Below the pieces are notes generated by a model, which saw only the letters and a program-made list of their open reading frames with translations, searched no databases and was not told where the DNA came from. Shown piece after piece: positions 12,213 through 13,605 of a DNA stretch of 13,605 nt. Source of the stretch: CAYPXJ01 sp964414595 (GTDB lineage Bacteria; Pseudomonadota; Alphaproteobacteria; Rickettsiales; CAIJLX01); assembly GCA_964414595.1 (NCBI GenBank), contig CAYPXJ010000041.1, positions 1 through 13,605 on the forward strand, read 5' to 3'. A program made the position numbers and the translations under genes. Every line of letters starts with the position of its first letter. Position 1 is the stretch's first letter.

Positions 12213-13605
12213 ATGCTTATGTTATCGTGGCTTAACCCTCAAAATCTACCTGCAGCCGCCCACCCGGAATCGGTGCGGGTGCGGCTTTCCGATATTCTGG
12301 CGGAAAAACAAGGCCCGGAGGCCGAATTTTTCAAGCAATTACAAAAAGATACTACCGGCAAAGCCCTTCTCGACGCCATTCTTGGCAATAGCCCTTATCT
12401 AAGCCGTATTGTGCAAAACGACCCCGCTTGGTTTCGCATTTTGTGTGAAAAAGGGCCGGCGGCGGCTAGTTTGGATATTTATCAGGCGCTCGATGCGCTC
12501 AAAAACCAGGATCTCGAACAAGCTGCCCTGATGGAGCAATTACGTCGCGCCAAGGCGCGTATTGCTCTGCTTATTGCTGTGGCGGATATCAGCCAGTTTT
12601 GGGACGTATTTACCGTCACCAACGCCCTTTCGGAATTTGCCGACCGCGCCATTCAACTCGCCCTGCATCATGTGCTGAATCAAGGCTATAAAAAGAAACT
12701 TATCGCTATTCCGGGCGGGCTGGAAAATTGCGGCATCACAGTTCTTGCCTTAGGTAAACTTGGCGCGCAGGAGCTCAATTATTCCAGCGATATCGACCTC
12801 GCCATTTTTTACGACCCCACCAAAATTGCGTACCACGGCCGCCTCACTTTGCAACAATTTCTGAATCAGGCCACGCACGATTTCTCTAATATTTTACAGC
12901 AGCGCACCGGCGCGGGCTATGTCTTCCGCGTCGATTTGCGCCTCCGGCCGGACCCAGCCTCCATGCCGCCAGCCGTTTCGTTGCCCGCGGCGGAAGCGTA
13001 CTACGAATCCGTCGGTCAAAACTGGGAACGCGCCGCGATGATTAAGGCGCGTCACGTCGCCGGCGACCCTGCTACGGGCGCGCGTTTCCTGAATTTCATC
13101 GAAGATTTTATTTGGCGGCGCTATCTCGATTTCGAATCGATTCAGGATATTCACTCCATCAAGCGCCAGATTCAAAGCCGCCGCGACGGCGAATCTATCA
13201 CCCTGCCCGGTTATAATATTAAAATCGGTCGCGGCGGCATTCGCGAAATCGAATTCTTCGCCGTAACCCAGCAGCTTATCTGGGGCGGAAAGCAGGCGAA
13301 CTTACGCGAACGGCGTACGCTCGACGCGATGCGTGAACTGGAAAATCGTCGCCATATTGACGGCAAAACCCGCGCGATACTTAGCGAAGCTTATGTGTTC
13401 TACCGCAAGCTAGAGCATCGTTTGCAAATGGTGGCGGACGAACAAACGCATACGCTCCCTAAAGAGCCGGAGCAATTCCGCCAGATTGCAATCTTCATGG
13501 GCTATAACGACGCGGAAAGTTTCAGCCGCGATTTGCTTGCTAAAATTAATACGGTCAAGGAAATTCACGATACGCTGTTTCAGCTTTCGCCTTCGCCCGG
13601 CTCCG
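12213..13605 (+). CDS. glnE: Bifunctional glutamine synthetase adenylyltransferase/adenylyl-removing enzyme, N-terminal part (cut by right edge)
   Basis: Attaches AMP to, and removes it from, glutamine synthetase to tune nitrogen assimilation, under control of PII proteins. The open frame from ATG 12213 runs 464 codons to the window edge without a stop; the full protein is usually about 950-1000 residues, so about half is present. The visible part is the deadenylylase (N-terminal nucleotidyltransferase) domain: LGKLGAQELNYSSDIDL (180-196) with the metal-binding Asp193 and Asp195, FRVDLRLRPD (238-247), YYESVGQNWERAAMIKAR (263-280), SIKRQI (315-320), IKIGRGGIREIEFF (336-349) and YRKLEHRLQM (397-406). 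A second ATG six bases downstream is an equally possible start; no clear Shine-Dalgarno is seen. It diverges from rpmE with about 99 bases between the starts. Confidence 0.96.
   Translation, partial: MLMLSWLNPQNLPAAAHPESVRVRLSDILAEKQGPEAEFFKQLQKDTTGKALLDAILGNSPYLSRIVQNDPAWFRILCEKGPAAASLDIYQALDALKNQDLEQAALMEQLRRAKARIALLIAVADISQFWDVFTVTNALSEFADRAIQLALHHVLNQGYKKKLIAIPGGLENCGITVLALGKLGAQELNYSSDIDLAIFYDPTKIAYHGRLTLQQFLNQATHDFSNILQQRTGAGYVFRVDLRLRPDPASMPPAVSLPAAEAYYESVGQNWERAAMIKARHVAGDPATGARFLNFIEDFIWRRYLDFESIQDIHSIKRQIQSRRDGESITLPGYNIKIGRGGIREIEFFAVTQQLIWGGKQANLRERRTLDAMRELENRRHIDGKTRAILSEAYVFYRKLEHRLQMVADEQTHTLPKEPEQFRQIAIFMGYNDAESFSRDLLAKINTVKEIHDTLFQLSPSPGS

Noticed and set aside
1..13605. CRISPR array, insertion sequence, tRNA or rRNA genes
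   Set aside because: No regularly spaced repeats, transposase-like frames, terminal inverted repeats or cloverleaf sequences were seen on either strand.

Overview
This window looks like chromosomal housekeeping sequence from an alphaproteobacterium of roughly balanced GC content. The basis is gene content and order as I recall them from that class: cyclophilin-queA-tgt; xerD diverging from aroK-aroB-CNNM/CorC; a zinc-motif-free L31; and glnE. Protein sequences agree, for example an alphaproteobacterial-style CtaA/Cox15 and a patatin of the 'LALQ-GGAHGAFTWG' type. The order of the bacterium cannot be fixed from the sequence alone. A run of exactly ten Ns at 10171-10180 suggests a scaffolded draft or metagenome assembly.

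Layout, left to right. (1) 1-2165: heme A synthase (minus, cut by the left edge) diverges from an unusual heme-copper-oxidase subunit I-like membrane protein. (2) 2169-3776: a cyclophilin with a probable signal sequence, coupled to the oxidase-like gene by a Shine-Dalgarno over its stop codon, then queA. A bidirectional hairpin terminator follows at 3782-3808. (3) 3814-4368: an unrecognised minus-strand gene sits between queA and tgt. Upstream of it are a perfect 7+1+7 palindrome and an AT-rich promoter region. (4) 4369-5433: tgt, the partner of queA in queuosine synthesis, has lost all three zinc cysteines. (5) 5434-7387, minus strand: a tightly packed unit of a membrane-anchored Pro/Ala/Glu-rich protein, xerD and a carboxylesterase, with a 2-nt gap and then a 4-nt overlap. 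(6) 7447-10343, plus strand: aroK, aroB (4-nt overlap) and a CNNM/CBS/CorC-type membrane protein. (7) 10340-10798: rnhA, minus strand. (8) 10859-11884: a patatin-like protein whose catalytic serine is glycine. (9) 11874-12113: rpmE, minus strand, with a hairpin in its leader. (10) 12213 to the right edge: the N-terminal half of glnE.

The genes work in several separate pathways. QueA and Tgt modify tRNA. AroK and AroB act in the shikimate pathway. CtaA makes heme A and lies next to a heme-copper oxidase relative. XerD resolves chromosome dimers. RnhA removes RNA-DNA hybrids. GlnE controls glutamine synthetase.

I see no CRISPR array, insertion sequence, tRNA, prophage or defence cluster, and no convincing new multi-gene system. 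The most interesting points are family members that keep their fold motifs but lose catalytic or metal-binding residues (patatin, Tgt, oxidase subunit I-like), the orphan gene with an operator-like palindrome in the queA-tgt interval, and a possible L31 leader element. There is no stretch longer than about 300 bases without a gene.
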